From Gyromitra esculenta (lineage: Eukaryota; Ascomycota; Pezizomycetes; Pezizales; Discinaceae), in the NCBI GenBank assembly GCA_038503075.1, contig JBCAML010000002.1, positions 1,612,001-1,676,000 on the forward strand: 64,000 nucleotides of DNA. The letters are read 5' to 3'. Below are positions 34,602 to 46,940 of the stretch, in pieces; the stretch's first letter is position 1; every line of letters begins with the position of its first letter. The notes under the pieces are model-generated. The model made no database searches, had not been told where the DNA came from, and worked only from the letters and a program-made list of their open reading frames with translations. The translations under genes and the position numbers were made by a program.

Positions 34602-37600
34602 TCATGGCACGAAATGAATGCTTACTATCTTTGCTGAATCATTAGTCTTCGCGTTATTATCAGGCCTATTACACAAAAAAAAGGATTAGTTTAAACTTCA
34701 CTTCGTTGCTTAGAAAAGTCAACACTTACATATTACTACTTGATGACCCGTCCTGTGGGGGAAGACGATTCCTTGTACGTTTTTTCTTAGGTCTTATAAA
34801 AATGCCTGCGTCGTCCTTCACAGGTTTCTTATGGGGCGGTATCATTGGACGTTTTAACTAATCATCCTGTTAGATCCAGCTCTGCAGCCACAAGTGGATA
34901 GATGATAAACTTACCCCACCAATGCTAGGGCCAGTGCTAGGGCCAGTACCAGGTTCAGCGCTTGATCCAGCAGCTGTTACCATCGAAGGTGCAGTAGCAA
35001 GATGAGGACGCTTGCCGCCTCCATCGGCATTTGCATCATGAGAAAGTTGTCGTTTCAGGATATGTGCCCTTGGCGGTTCGGTCGACGTTGTCTTGATCGT
35101 CGGTATTTTAACGTCATGAGTTGATGGTGTTGCTCTCGGCCCACCGTGCCCCTTTCCTGTACGGGGATTTTGACCATGCGTATTTTGACCACCTTGGTTA
35201 CTTCGTCTCTGCGGGCAATCAAGTTGTTTATGGTCGGGCTGGCCACAGGTAAAGCAAGCATGAGGATTATATGGATTTGGTCCCTGTGGACGGTTACTGA
35301 TCTGAGGTCTAGGGGGAGGATCGGGCTTATCGATATCCATGGGATCTGGGTCGCTCATTTTCACAATAGGTGCGGCTGGAGCAACGCTACGTACCGAAGA
35401 AACTGTCTGACTTGGCACACCGCTGCTTCTCCCATTGGAGATAGCTGATTGGCTCACAGCGCCCTTGCCTCTAGTTGATTGCGCGAAGAGCTGCTTAGTA
35501 CCATGAGTAAATAAACCCCTAGTCTCAGCATCCTGAACCAACGCTCCCCACAATTTATTCCTCATCAAGGACTTCGCATTACCAAGAACGTAAAGTGAAG
35601 ATTTCGCTCTTGTTAGACCGACATTCATACGGCGAATATCACTCAAGAACCCGATGCCACCCTCAGGAGAAGCTCTCACGCAAGAGAAGATTATGATATC
35701 ACGCTCTCTTCCCTGGAATGCATCAGTAGTATTAAAGTCAATGGTGTCAATAATCCGATCGCCATATGCTCTCTGGAAATGTTGCTTCATTTTGTTGAGC
35801 TGCTGTTTGTATGGGGTGATTATTCCCACCTTCCCGTCAAAATCAACTTCCGGGAAATCAGTAGTTAGCCGCTGAAATAGAGCGAAAGCCATATCGATTT
35901 CCATCATGTTAACCAAAGAGGTTCGTCCGCCTTGCGATTCTCGTCCCTGCACGTCGAAGAATCTGTATGGCCCAAATAATTTGCTGTTGTGCCACAGCTC
36001 AGTTCTCAGCTCCTTCATACCCTCGCCATCTTCAAGTTCAGAATCGTAAAATTGCTTGGACGGAAAGATGCTGATCATAGGATGCATTCGATACTGAATG
36101 CTGAGTAGGTGCACGTTCTGCGGATAGTTTTCTTGCATTCGGACGAATAAACTCTTCTCGTACGCAAACTTGGCAGCCTCACGGGATAAGACGGTAGGTG
36201 GCTACACGGATACGTCAATATTACATTCAATTATGTTTCAAGGAGCCGAGTCACTAGGATGAATACTCACCAACTGCTTAGGATCTCCGACAAGGATACA
36301 TTTCTCGCACCCGAACTTGAGGGGAATCAATGCACTCAATTCCACTGATTGGGCTGCTTCGTCAATTATCACTGTTTCAAAATCCACGTTCACATTACGC
36401 AACATCTCGTGGCCACTTCCGCTCAAAGTTGCACAAATAATCTGTGCCTCGTCCATGATTTCCTGTTGCACGCGACGCCGTAACACTTCTGCATTTCTGC
36501 TGCTCTCCTTTTTTTGATCCCTCTTAGCGTCGAGTGCTCGCCTTTGCTCCCGGATAGTAGCGCTCAGTTTATCAATTTCGCCCTGCAGCCCGACAGGCGG
36601 CTCCAATTTCCGTGAACGTGCGTCTTCTAGTTGAGCTTGCTTTGTGCTACGTTCCTCCATGAGCTCGGTGTGCTTTTTTCTTAGCTCTTCCATGTCTGTG
36701 TTTTTGCCTTTCGATGATTCCGTGGTTGGCGCCATCCTCCGATCAATCAGCTCCTCAAGAGTAACATCTCTAACGGTCGCATTGATCGCATCAGATCTAC
36801 CGATACGAACAATTGTTGGTATTATAGAGTCACCCTTTGTGGTTTGTACACCTTGCTTAAAACGGATGACCAATTCATCAACTGCTGCGTTACTCGGAGC
36901 GCAAACCAAAATCTTTTTAGTGGCAGGTTTCGAGCTAGGCTTGGGGTGAGCTCCAGGAATGGATATTGTTGTACCGCCACTTGCCGGAGTCAACAGAGCT
37001 CCCACAATACCGATAACTGTCTTTGTTTTTCCTGTTCCAGGCGGACTATATGCAATTTTAGAACGAGGCCCCAGAACTCTCAGAGCATGGTTACGTACCC
37101 TTGGATTAAAGTGAAGCCAGAATTCTGCACAGCAGAAAGAATAGCACGTGCCTGAGGTTCATTCACGCTGTATAGACCTCTTGTTCGCTTGATCTGCGAT
37201 TCCGTAGGATCGATTATTTCGGTTGGCTTGGCGTTGATGATCTCGTATTCGAGATCATAATACTGCAAACACATCATCGCAGCGTATTCTCTCTCAAGTG
37301 GAACTAATCTACAAATTTATTAGTTGCTATATACTAAAGGTTACTGAAGCTTGGGATTGAGGAAATATATTATACCCCGCGATCTTCACGGCATGAAGAG
37401 TACCTCCATTGCGCATGTGATTTTGCATCATTGTAGGTGGAGGGTCACATCGAAGCTGAACCTCTTTCATTGGAGATCCCGGAAACTTTCCGTTAATACT
37501 ATGTACTCTGGCGAGGCAATGTGGTTCGTGGGGAGATGACAAAGGAGTTTTGCTGACGGAAAGTACCACAATATCTGATTCTAACCACCGATCGCGGTCG

Positions 37601-40600
37601 CTCATATTGGCAATGGTGGTTTCAAGCTCCACAAAATTATCCGCCCTCATTCTCGATACCAATTTCACTTCCATCGCGCTCGAAGGAGCCTCCTCTTTAG
37701 ATTTCTGAAAGCCTACCCAAGCTTCAAGTAACAACAAAGGCTCAAATGTTCTCCTGTATGCTTCATAAGAAGAAAATGACTTCGCAACTGAAGTATAATC
37801 CTGTTTACTTAGGTCGGGAGGAAATGCATCGTTGTGAAAAATTTCCCACTTAAGGATCTGCTTGTAAAGAGGTGATAAATCTGGAGCAACTCGGGCACGA
37901 TTATCCTTAACCCGGCGAATGGGCCCCGCAATTCGACTTGTCTGAACTCTCGGCTTAAATCCAGGACCCGTCTTAAGGCCAGGCACAATCTTCACTGTTC
38001 TTTGAGCAGTAGCCCCAAGCTTAAACAGGGAGTTACCGGCTTCATCCTCAGAGGAGTCGTCTGAATCGCTGTCCTCAACAACAGCAGAGGTAATTTTCTT
38101 AGCCCTCTCTACTGCCAGTGCAGCCTTCTTTGCAGCCTCCGCGGCCTTTGCAGCCTTTCTCTTAGCGAGGAAATCATTAACATCTTCCTTTGCAATCGGT
38201 CCCCGAGATTCCTTTGTAGTCCCTACTCTCAGTGGTCCCACCTTTGATTGTGTAGCGGAACCTGTTTTCATAGGGGGTTTGGAAGGTCTAGCAGCTGCAC
38301 TGTCGGCTGGACGGGCCGTAGTAATCGGGAACTGGAGTTGCGTCTGTTTGTGAACAATCTTCTTTCGGGTTACCTCCTCTACCGCTTTAAGCATTTCATC
38401 ATCCGAGATATCACCGTAATCGTCATCATCGTCCGAAATCTCAACTACAGCGGTTTCCCTGACTTTAACTACAGCATCAATTAGTAAAACTGCAATCAAG
38501 AAAGTTAGGTTCGGGAACTTACTTTCTAGTGGAACAAAATCTTCGCGAATCTTACTCACAGCAACTGAGAGTTCTGCTTTCTGTACCTCACTCAAGTTTG
38601 TTGAAGGAGTTTGTTTCGGATCATAATCCGGAAATGTCTGCGGATAAATATATTTCCTCATCGTCGTAAAATATGCTTCCTCTTGAATCTCAACATTCTG
38701 TTGGTCTAAAAGTTTTAATATTTTACACATCAAAGCTTGACAAGTACTCAGCAGATGCGGATCTTGAATCGTCAAGATGACAGTTAGTGAAAGGAGTGCC
38801 TTTGAGGCATCTTGGAGAAGCTTGACTCCCCAGGTCGATTCTCGCTGAGCACCTTGTTTGACGTCGATCTCCGACATGTTTGCTCGCATTGCTTGCTCGA
38901 TTGTCCAGTATCGATCAAACAACTTCTCAGCATAGTCCATGGCATCCCTAGTGAATTCGATCATGACGTCTTTATCAACGACAAATGCCCATCTACGGAC
39001 TTTCTTAAAGATGACTGAAAGCCATCTCCACTGAGTATCCCAATACACCATCAATTGTGTTTTCTGCCAATCCTCCAAGTCCTGCTTGACAATGATACCA
39101 TCGTACCGGTCGCAGAGAACGTCCAGCAAACTAGAGCTAAAACTAATCATTTTAGGCATCATTGAGTATAGCCCTAGTCTGTGTAGATATCGACCAAGCT
39201 CCTGGAGTGCCGTCAAGGTGATGCTGAAATCGTCCTTGAACATAGCCCTCAGAGCTTCAGATTTATCTTCAACATTGAAAACTTGTAAAATAACATCTTC
39301 AGCCGCAAAGGATATATCGTTTATAGAAGAGATCATTCCCGCAAAGAACACAAAACGCGCCGTCTCTTTCGAGAGAATCTGCTTCATATCGTCCTGAGAG
39401 TATCGGTTCAACGCCTTAAAAAATCGATGAAGTCGTACTTGCAGGCCTTCGATAACCGTGTTGAGTTTCTGCTTCCTCGATTTCAGTCCGTCTGTATCTT
39501 GGCTACCGATATAAGCCTGCTCAAGCCCAACTAACTCATGTAGCACTGCCAACATCTCACTAGCAAAATCCACATTATCCCTGGGGAATTTATCGCACAC
39601 GGAGTCCCAGAGGTTTTTCCTGATACTAGTTTCGGTAGCTGGGATCTCAGGCTTCTTCTTCGTTAACATGGAGTAATCTGACATTACTGCCTTGACATCC
39701 AATTTCAAGGCCGAAACTAGAGCACTTAATGCGGCTTTATGAGCTATCCCCATGTGATACCCCATGAGCTCATCCCCGCATTTCTGTGAGGAAGTAGCCA
39801 TAAAGATTACCACGGGGAGATGCTCATTAAAGAGATCATTTGCCTGCCGTAATATAATCCGATCGGCTTCTCCTTCAAAAGTGGTTGATTGGGTGTAGAC
39901 TCCATTCAGAGTACTGCTCAGAACCTTCATCCCCTCCTTCAGGCAGATACCTCGAGATAAGGGCGGCAGGCTGTTTTCCTTAAAAAGTTGTCGGAGTATC
40001 GGTGTAGCGCTAGTAGGCCGCTGCATAGGGCGAACAGTGCTAACAAATGACGACATCCATCTCGTCAAATCGACAATTCGTGCCTCACCGACCTTGTCTT
40101 GAGGGATGGTACGGAGGAGGTTTGAATATTTTTCATCAACCATCAATATATCCACAAATGTTCCTGATGTGAGAGGTGAGACCACATCCCAAATTTCACC
40201 ACCTAATTTCGTCATAAGGGCCTCGTAAAATCGGAGCAGTGTATGGATGAATGGAGCATTCAGTGATGTTCGAGCTACCGCCATTTTTATTGGATCGTGT
40301 CTCGCCCCACAAATGCACTTAGTGATGACCTCCTTGCTCACGCTCTTTACGATCGTGACCAACGCAGCCCAGAATGACTCCATCTTCTCCATAGAAACCT
40401 CATTCTCTGCTTTCCGAACACACTCTTCTAGAGCTTCTAGCATATGCGACTCGAATGCCGAGGGTTTCAGCTTAGGACCTAGAGTCTTCCACGAAAGTTC
40501 GGTCACAGCACGAAGTAACTCCTCTTCTCCAAACAAAAAGGTAATCAGACCCCTTGCTGGTCCCTCTGACGTCACTTTGCTTGTCCTGCACACCTCCATA

Positions 40601-41240
40601 AAGCAGGCCTTAAGGCTCTCAGAACGGAGCATTTCTGGACTACAGAAACACTCGTAGACGGCATTGCGCTGAATAGTGTTCTTCCGGAACTTTTCGTACC
40701 ATATTTCGACCGACGGTTCCACCCGAATATCCCGAACAACTTGTTGGAGGACCGGTGTGACACGCTCGATATCCCATTCCTCGAGGAAACCAAAAAATAA
40801 GTCTAAATTCTCCTTGTCGTGCTCCCTAATATACAATCAGCTTATATTATTTCTACTGTCGCGTGTGATCCCTTACTCAAGCAACTGTTGGTAAAACCTC
40901 CGCTTCAAGAAGTAAAACTGTGCAGCGCAATCAGCGCACCGGGCTAGCTGAGCAGATACTCTCCCCTTGAGCCAGTTCTGATTTGTTTCCTGATCAACGA
41001 ACGATAGCAGCATCAAGGCGTGCAGGGTAGACTCCTGACGAGTAGCCTCATCCTCGCTGCACTCCACTAGCTTTCCTCCGGGGCCGGGCTCGATCTGTTC
41101 GCAGAGCCAGTGGACTTCTTCTGGTAAGTTTGCCACAATCCTAGAGGGCTTTTGTAAACTCTACGGCTTATTAAATAAATATTCAGCCAAGTGCAGACTT
41201 ACTGGAGACCATTAGTGACAGCCCCGCCGTCAGCGGACAT
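34602..41240 (-). CDS. SEN1: Sen1/Senataxin-type superfamily 1 RNA/DNA helicase
   Basis: Minus-strand exons are 41203-41240, 40877-41140, 38523-40825, 37376-38468, 37099-37308, 36271-37045, 34915-36201, 34730-34857 and 34602-34665, about 2053 residues. The large helical Sen1 N-terminal domain covers about 1-830. A Lys/Ala-rich charged linker (AKRKAAKAAEAAKK) leads to the SF1B core: GPPGTGKTKT (Walker A, about 1303), VIIDEAAQS, GDPKQLPPTV, SIQYRMHPMIS, TTDAFQGRERDIIIFSCVRAS and RRMNVGLTRAKSSLYVLGN. Near the C-terminus is a CCHC zinc knuckle, CFTCGQPDHKQLDC (DNA about 35211-35262), and then a basic PKKKRTRNR stretch. Sen1 terminates non-coding transcription and removes R-loops in the nucleus. 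The 54-bp intron at 38469-38522 is in frame and could be retained. The last two small exons are less certain; an alternative stop lies at 34726. Confidence 0.93.
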
Positions 41241-42118
41241 CGTGCTGCGGTTGGTGACAAAGGGTGTTTGGAAGCTTTTCTCTGCCTGTCGCTGATGAGG
41301 TGATGAATGAGTGTGGTGAGGTTCTGAGGAGGGGGAGGGGCAAGAAAAAAAATGAAAGACGGAAGGGAAGAAAACAGGTTCGGTGAGTGTTTTGAGGATC
41401 CGGAGCTGGAGAACGTGGTGGCCGTAGTGGGATGTGAACAGGAACGCTGCAGGACGCGATTTCTTGGCAAAACTCATTTATCTTTGGTTTAGTCATCCCG
41501 TGACGCGACAAAACCCCTAACCCTGAAGGCTTACAAACGCTCAAGCCCGTCCTTCACTTATGTCTTTTATGGGCTTTGGCGCTTATAGGGACACAAAACC
41601 CAGGCAAGATTACAGAAAAACTGTCCCCGCAGACCCTGAGATATTCGGGTTTTTAATGGACATCTACAACCACTCGTTCTCGCGGTAACTGCAAGCACAT
41701 AGGAATCCAGGAATCGGCGTGGCAATAAGGTTCACGAGTGATTCTAAGTGATGCACTTAGGTATTACTATTGTAGCTGTAATGGTTTAGGAAACCGGTAT
41801 CTAGGGTAAAGACCTTCTTTGCTTCTTTCGGAATCAATAAGTAAGACATGCTTGGTTTATAATGAACCTCCAGATCGCGATTTCAGGACCAGCAATGAAA
41901 GCCCATAAAGAACCCAAATCATCTATGATATCACTGAATTCAGCCATACAAACAAAAACGAAGCACCGGCTGTGGTTTTTTTGTACTTTCCATTATTCAA
42001 CCGTGAACCAGCAAAAGGAAAGAACACCGTTTTAGAACAGAAAAAAAAAAGTTTTGGCTTCCCCGCCCCCCAAGATCTTGAATTTGGTTTAATTTACTTT
42101 TTTTGTATACCCCCCAAT
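41241..42118. other. SEN1 promoter and RPL9 3' flank
   Basis: About 275 bp upstream of the SEN1 start is CCCCTAACCCTG (41514-41525), a telobox-like word. The open frames on the minus strand at 41183-41544 run over the promoter and first exon in other frames and have no family signature. Confidence 0.6.
41514..41525. promoter_or_regulatory. Telobox-like motif upstream of SEN1
   Basis: CCCTAACCC is contained here, about 275 bp before the SEN1 start codon. Binding by a telomere-repeat factor is inferred from yeasts. Confidence 0.4.
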
Positions 42119-43173
42119 TTATTCCTCAACGATGTTGCCCCGCTCGGAGACGTACAGACCGTCCAAGAACTAGCCGATGGTTAGTAGATACCTCCATACT
42201 CAAACCAACATATACACGTACTTTTCGGATATCCTTATTCCTGACCCTGCAGATCTGTTGGATGTCCGCGGCAGACTGGGAAACATTCTCAAGCGAGTTG
42301 CCAGAAAGAACAATCTCGTCCTTGACGTTGCTGCTAGTCTCCACAGTAACACCCTCAAGCATCTTTACGCGACGGATAATCTTCTCTCCCAAGAAGTTAC
42401 TATTAATAGCAAGTCAGCAAGGACCACTATAAAGTGAAATCTAGCTGAAAGATGTCGGGAATAAGTTTGAAGAACGTCGATGAACGGGTTTCGCCACCAG
42501 TTCCGTAGCTAATTCCCCGCATGTTGCCGTCGTTTCCATAAAAATCAAAACATAACCCACCGGATCTCAACTTGTCCCAGACCAGTTTCCTTGTCGGTTT
42601 CAATGTTGACGTTGATGGGGAAATGCGCATAGACGTAGCGCATCTTGTACTTGAAGCCCTTGGTGACACCAATAACCATGTTGGCGATCAAGGTCTTGAC
42701 GGTACGCAGAGCAGCAACATTCTTGCGTGTACCGTGATGTAGTGAGATGTTGATGGTGTTGGGGACAGGGCTGTGCTCGAACGAGACTGAAAGATGCTTG
42801 AGATCTTTCCTAAGGACACCACGGGGGCCCGTAACAGTGACAATGCGGGACTGAATCTTAACAGACACTGCAATTATAAAATAATTCCGTCAGCACTCCG
42901 ATACCTTTAATTCGCTAAAGCCCCCATAGTTCCATCCGCCCTTCAGCCCGCTTCTCGACCTCTCTCCTATGGATTTCCCCCCAAAAAATCCCCTCATTTC
43001 CAAATTCGTCAAATCCACCTTTCCCTCACTACCCCAAGCCCAGCCAGCACTTCCACATGTCCCAATAATCCCGAGCCCAGTAACCACAACAAAACGAAAA
43101 TTGACGGAAATTAGGAGAAAAACTCACCGCCCTCAGGGATGGAAAGAGTCTCTCCACTGTGAATGTACTTCAT
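42119..43173 (-). CDS. RPL9: 60S ribosomal protein L9 (uL6)
   Basis: Four exons (43128-43173, 42561-42867, 42222-42399, 42119-42169) give 193 residues, the standard uL6 length. The protein reads [20 protein letters not shown], then [79 protein letters not shown] and [12 protein letters not shown]. It is a cytosolic large-subunit protein near the factor-binding region. The 260-bp first intron, 14 codons into the gene, is typical of ribosomal protein genes. I searched the introns for C/D-box snoRNA signatures (RTGATGA, CTGA) and found none. A TTAGGGT...AACCCTA pair (43344-43359) lies about 170 bp upstream. Confidence 0.97.
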
Positions 43174-43343
43174 CGTGTCGGTTGGGTTTAGCGGTAAATT
43201 GGGAGGTGGTCGGGTTGTCGTAAGTCGTCGTCGTTGGAGGGGCGGTTGCTGTTGCGAGCTGCGTTGAATTCACAAATTCGCTGTGTGCTGCGTCGTTGTG
43301 TGGGGACACTAGTCTCTGGTTGGGAAAAGCAGTGACGTGAGGC

Positions 43344-43359
43344 TTAGGGTCGAACCCTA
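43344..43359 (-). promoter_or_regulatory. Palindromic telobox-like pair upstream of RPL9
   Basis: TTAGGGTCGAACCCTA forms a near-palindrome about 170 bp upstream of the RPL9 start. In ascomycetes ribosomal protein promoters commonly carry Tbf1-type AACCCTAA sites. A truncated tRNA B-box explanation was considered and rejected. Confidence 0.4.
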
Positions 43360-43547
43360 CACACGAAACAATTAGACCACCACATCTCACTCGTCTAATT
43401 GATGTGATAATTATCACGAGAATTTGTATGCGTATAACTGCATCGCGTATTGCTGTCTGCTTACTTTCATGTTCATAGATATTGAGATTCTAGGATGCTG
43501 TTTGTTTGAATTATGAGACTTTGATGTTCCTCATACCTGCACGTACT

Positions 43548-43897
43548 ACTAGGGATGCGACCAGTAAGTTTACATAGTTTACCATACTGTATCGTACCTG
43601 TAAATTACGGCAAATTACAATAATACGGTATGGAGCTAAAAGTGAGCACACCCTCTTTGATTTAAACACTTAACTAATTAACTAAGCCTGAGCCCTATAT
43701 GCCAATACCCCTTCTGATAGGCCTATCGTGATGATGTTCATGATGTGAGTTCAGTGTAGTTACAGCGTCACCTGGCCAGTGCTAGATTTTACTAAGCCTA
43801 GTAGCAAATGAACTTTACAATACGTAATTTACGGTATTTAAGCTAATACGGTACCGTACGGCAAATTTACATATTTTACCGTATTTTTGCATCCCTA
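43548..43897. mobile_element. Non-autonomous hAT-type MITE with 8-bp target duplication
   Basis: The termini are a 9-bp perfect inverted repeat TAGGGATGC/GCATCCCTA, with further imperfect complementarity inward (TTTACATAGTTTACC against the reverse complement of the right end, AAAATATGTAAATTTGCC). The octamer CGTACTAC flanks both sides exactly (43540-43547 and 43898-43905). An 8-bp duplication and TAGGG-type ends are typical of the hAT superfamily. The 350-bp length has no transposase ORF, so a full-length hAT element would be needed in trans. The intact duplication suggests a fairly recent insertion. Confidence 0.85.
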
Positions 43898-45764
43898 CGT
43901 ACTACGGGTGTAGGCGAGAGTCTATTGATAGGTGGCGGTGCGAGTAAGAGCTGCCAATTCGTGTTCCACCCCACAACTCCTAGAGAGACTTGGTAAAAAT
44001 ATTAAAGGATGGAGAACGCCATGTATTGGATATCAAGCCAAGTTAGCTGGTGAGGTTGTGAAATTTAGACGAGCTTCAGTCCCTCAAGAAAAGAGTTGCA
44101 CCGCCACCTGTCAACAGAGCTCCTGGTACATGTAGCTAATCGAGCGATTCACTACTACAGCTATACATGCATGTGTAAAGATCCCCAGGCGATAGTCTCG
44201 TGCCCAACCCCACTACGCAGCTTGCTCCTACGGTGCGTAGCAGCCATAGACAGTAGGGATGGGAACGAGCCTACCCAGGCGATATAGGCAATTCATTCAA
44301 TATTTGCCTGGAGAGCTGCTACAAGCGTGTGTGGAGTGTGTTTTTCCTCGATACATGTTTGCGGCCGACACCCAAGAATCCGACAGCACGTGCAGTTAAC
44401 CCCCATGTTTGGGCAGGTATTTTACAGTCCAGGTACATGTATTCAACAGAACGTATATTAATCTAAAGGCTCTAAAGATTTCAGAATATTAAAAAGGTAA
44501 TATCAACTAACAAAGTCACAACTACTAGTATTTACCTTCATGAGAACTTATGAGCACATGAATCAATCTAGCTAGCGGTATAAAACCTGACTCAATAGTT
44601 CCATGTAGATACAATTCATAGTCCAAAAGCTGCCTTTTAAAACTCAATCCATATATCTATTGTCATTATCTCTACGCCTACGACAATCAACGAAGGAGCT
44701 CAGTATGTGTGATTATAGTGAAGCGCTCCATATACTTCAGTACAGAAAAAATTTGGTCGCTACATGTAGCTTCATATAGCGTTGGAAATATACATATAGC
44801 GTTGGAAATAAAACAGTTGACCAAAATTGGGCCTTAAGTACATGCAGTCTTCCTCGATCAGATGAGGAATCGAGGAATACTAGGGTTGAGAAACTGCCCC
44901 TGCTCGGTCACCGGGAGCCAACACTGTAATTAATAGCAACAGTTCACTTCATATAGTAGCAAAGTCTCGAAACTAGAGCAGCGAAGCAGCTCTGGAAGAG
45001 AAATGGAAAAAGCTCATTACCTTCGCTTAGTTTTGGAGGGAAGGAAAGGAACACGTGAATGGGTACGTATGTCCCTACGGCTGTCTGACCACACCCCGAA
45101 TTTCTACACCTTGAAACAAAATTATAAAGTGGTTTAAGTGTTGCTGCTCTTTGGTACAGTACTAATGTTTCCGTGCCAGATAAATATGTCAACAGATTAC
45201 ATCACAGCTCTCGATCAGCGCTTGGAGATACATCTAACTACAGGGGGCGATCTAGATAGCCCTTCATCTTCATAAGCAACCAATTTACAACGACTACATG
45301 TAGGTACGGTATAAATTGCTAATAGAAGTGCATCTCTTGTTCTTTAGTTTTTTTTTTAATCATCACTATTATGATAGCTCCGACCACTACATGTATCTTT
45401 GCTTTGCATACAAGTCTGCAACTGACCTGATATCCACATCTTTCTCAGTCATCATTTTAGCCCAGTTATGATTGGGGTTCTTCTAAAGCAGCTCTTCTAT
45501 TTTACTCCGTCTAAAATTATTTCAAAGCAACGTATACACCTTGCACCCGGCCCGTGCTTTATGTAAACTTGGGATAGGAGTGAATCTGCTCTTGAAACCG
45601 AGTTCGGATCAGTTGTAAATTAAAAATCATGGCCCTTTCTCGAAGACGGGACCGTCCGAATGAGTCTGTTCGAATTGAAAGTTTCGGTAAAGCAAGAAAC
45701 CTCAAACCCCATTCATTGGCACAGCTGTACAGCACTTGTGCGACCATCAACTGTGGAATAGCGA

Positions 45765-45784
45765 GTGATATCATATGATATCAC
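45765..45784. repeat. Perfect 20-bp palindrome
   Basis: GTGATATCATATGATATCAC is identical to its reverse complement and lies in gene-free DNA. It could be a dimeric protein-binding site or simply an AT-rich cruciform. Confidence 0.9.
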
Positions 45785-46918
45785 ATTCAGCCAATAGATT
45801 CACTCTTGGCCTACCAAGATTTTCACCCACGACAGGGGTTCTGTCCTGGTCGCCTATCGAAGATGGCTTACGTGCTTTTTCTTAGTATTTATGCAATGCA
45901 GGTTATTTTTTCCCGATTCCTCACTACATGAGAACTCATCGCCATCCCGTTTTGCATGACGTTGCATTCATGCGTTTTAGCCCCAATTTTCTCTCTCTCC
46001 GTCAACATATCAGATTTTCTCACGCTTTTCACTGCCGATCTACCCAGACATCAAGACTACATGAGTCATTGACGAGTTAAATGTCGTTTTTGGGTCTTTT
46101 CGCTTTGCTATCTGAACCTGCCGCGAAAGCTATGTATGTTTGAAACAGTGGAACGTACAGTACGGATAGGTAGCAATCGTGCAACCGCAGCCGCATCTGC
46201 GGTAAGAGAGAGTATTCGACTACATTGGCAATAACTTATGCAGCAGAGACATCAACAGAGCTTTGTAATTCTTGCTTCTTTGGAATGTAGTTGGATGCTG
46301 CCACGCTGCGATTGTATGATAGTCACGAAACTCGTAAGGCGCTCGTATCTAGTACTGACTGCTTGGGCTGCTTGTCGGTCTGTCAACTCGATCGTCATAT
46401 CTTCAGCATTCATTCAGCGGCCGCGGCTATTTATCCCTTTCCTGGGAGAGTGTTTAGGAGACGTGGGATGAGGGCGGGATAGATTGATACGACGCCGATA
46501 GGAGTATGACTGCTAGGTCTGATCGCCATATCTCGAGCAAGACAGCAAGACGTAGGAGGGGTATTGGGATGAAAAAAAACAAGTACCAATCACGAATAGG
46601 AACACTTCCTGGGTTGGTACTTGGTGGGAACTTCTTGGAAATGATGGCGACCACATGTATGTTCATGTACGGACACCCCCAAAATCTAGGCCTATTGGTT
46701 AAAAGGTTGCTTCAAAAATACATGTACGGATACCTACCAATTACACTTCTTGATGGCCATCACATGTAAATCATGTTTGTACGAGATGTTTGGAGCGAGC
46801 ACGTTTCTGTTTATTTCCTTGAATTTGGCTATTTTTTCCTTTCTGCCATTGTCTCATATTCATGGAAGGACATTGCCGCTACATGTCTTCGATGAGACAA
46901 GACACTGACTGTAGCTCT

Positions 46919-46940
46919 CATACATGTACATGTACATGTA
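46919..46940. repeat. Overlapping TACATGTA array
   Basis: ATACATGTACATGTACATGT carries three overlapping copies of the TACATGTA palindrome, the densest cluster in the window. Confidence 0.9.

Noticed and set aside
42170..43127. snoRNA inside RPL9 introns
   Set aside because: No RTGATGA/CTGA pair or H/ACA hairpins visible.
43330..43390. Minus-strand TGGTCTAATTG plus GGTTCGACCC resembling tRNA A and B boxes
   Set aside because: Spacing is too short for an anticodon arm and the T loop does not fold; better explained as a telobox pair in the RPL9 promoter.
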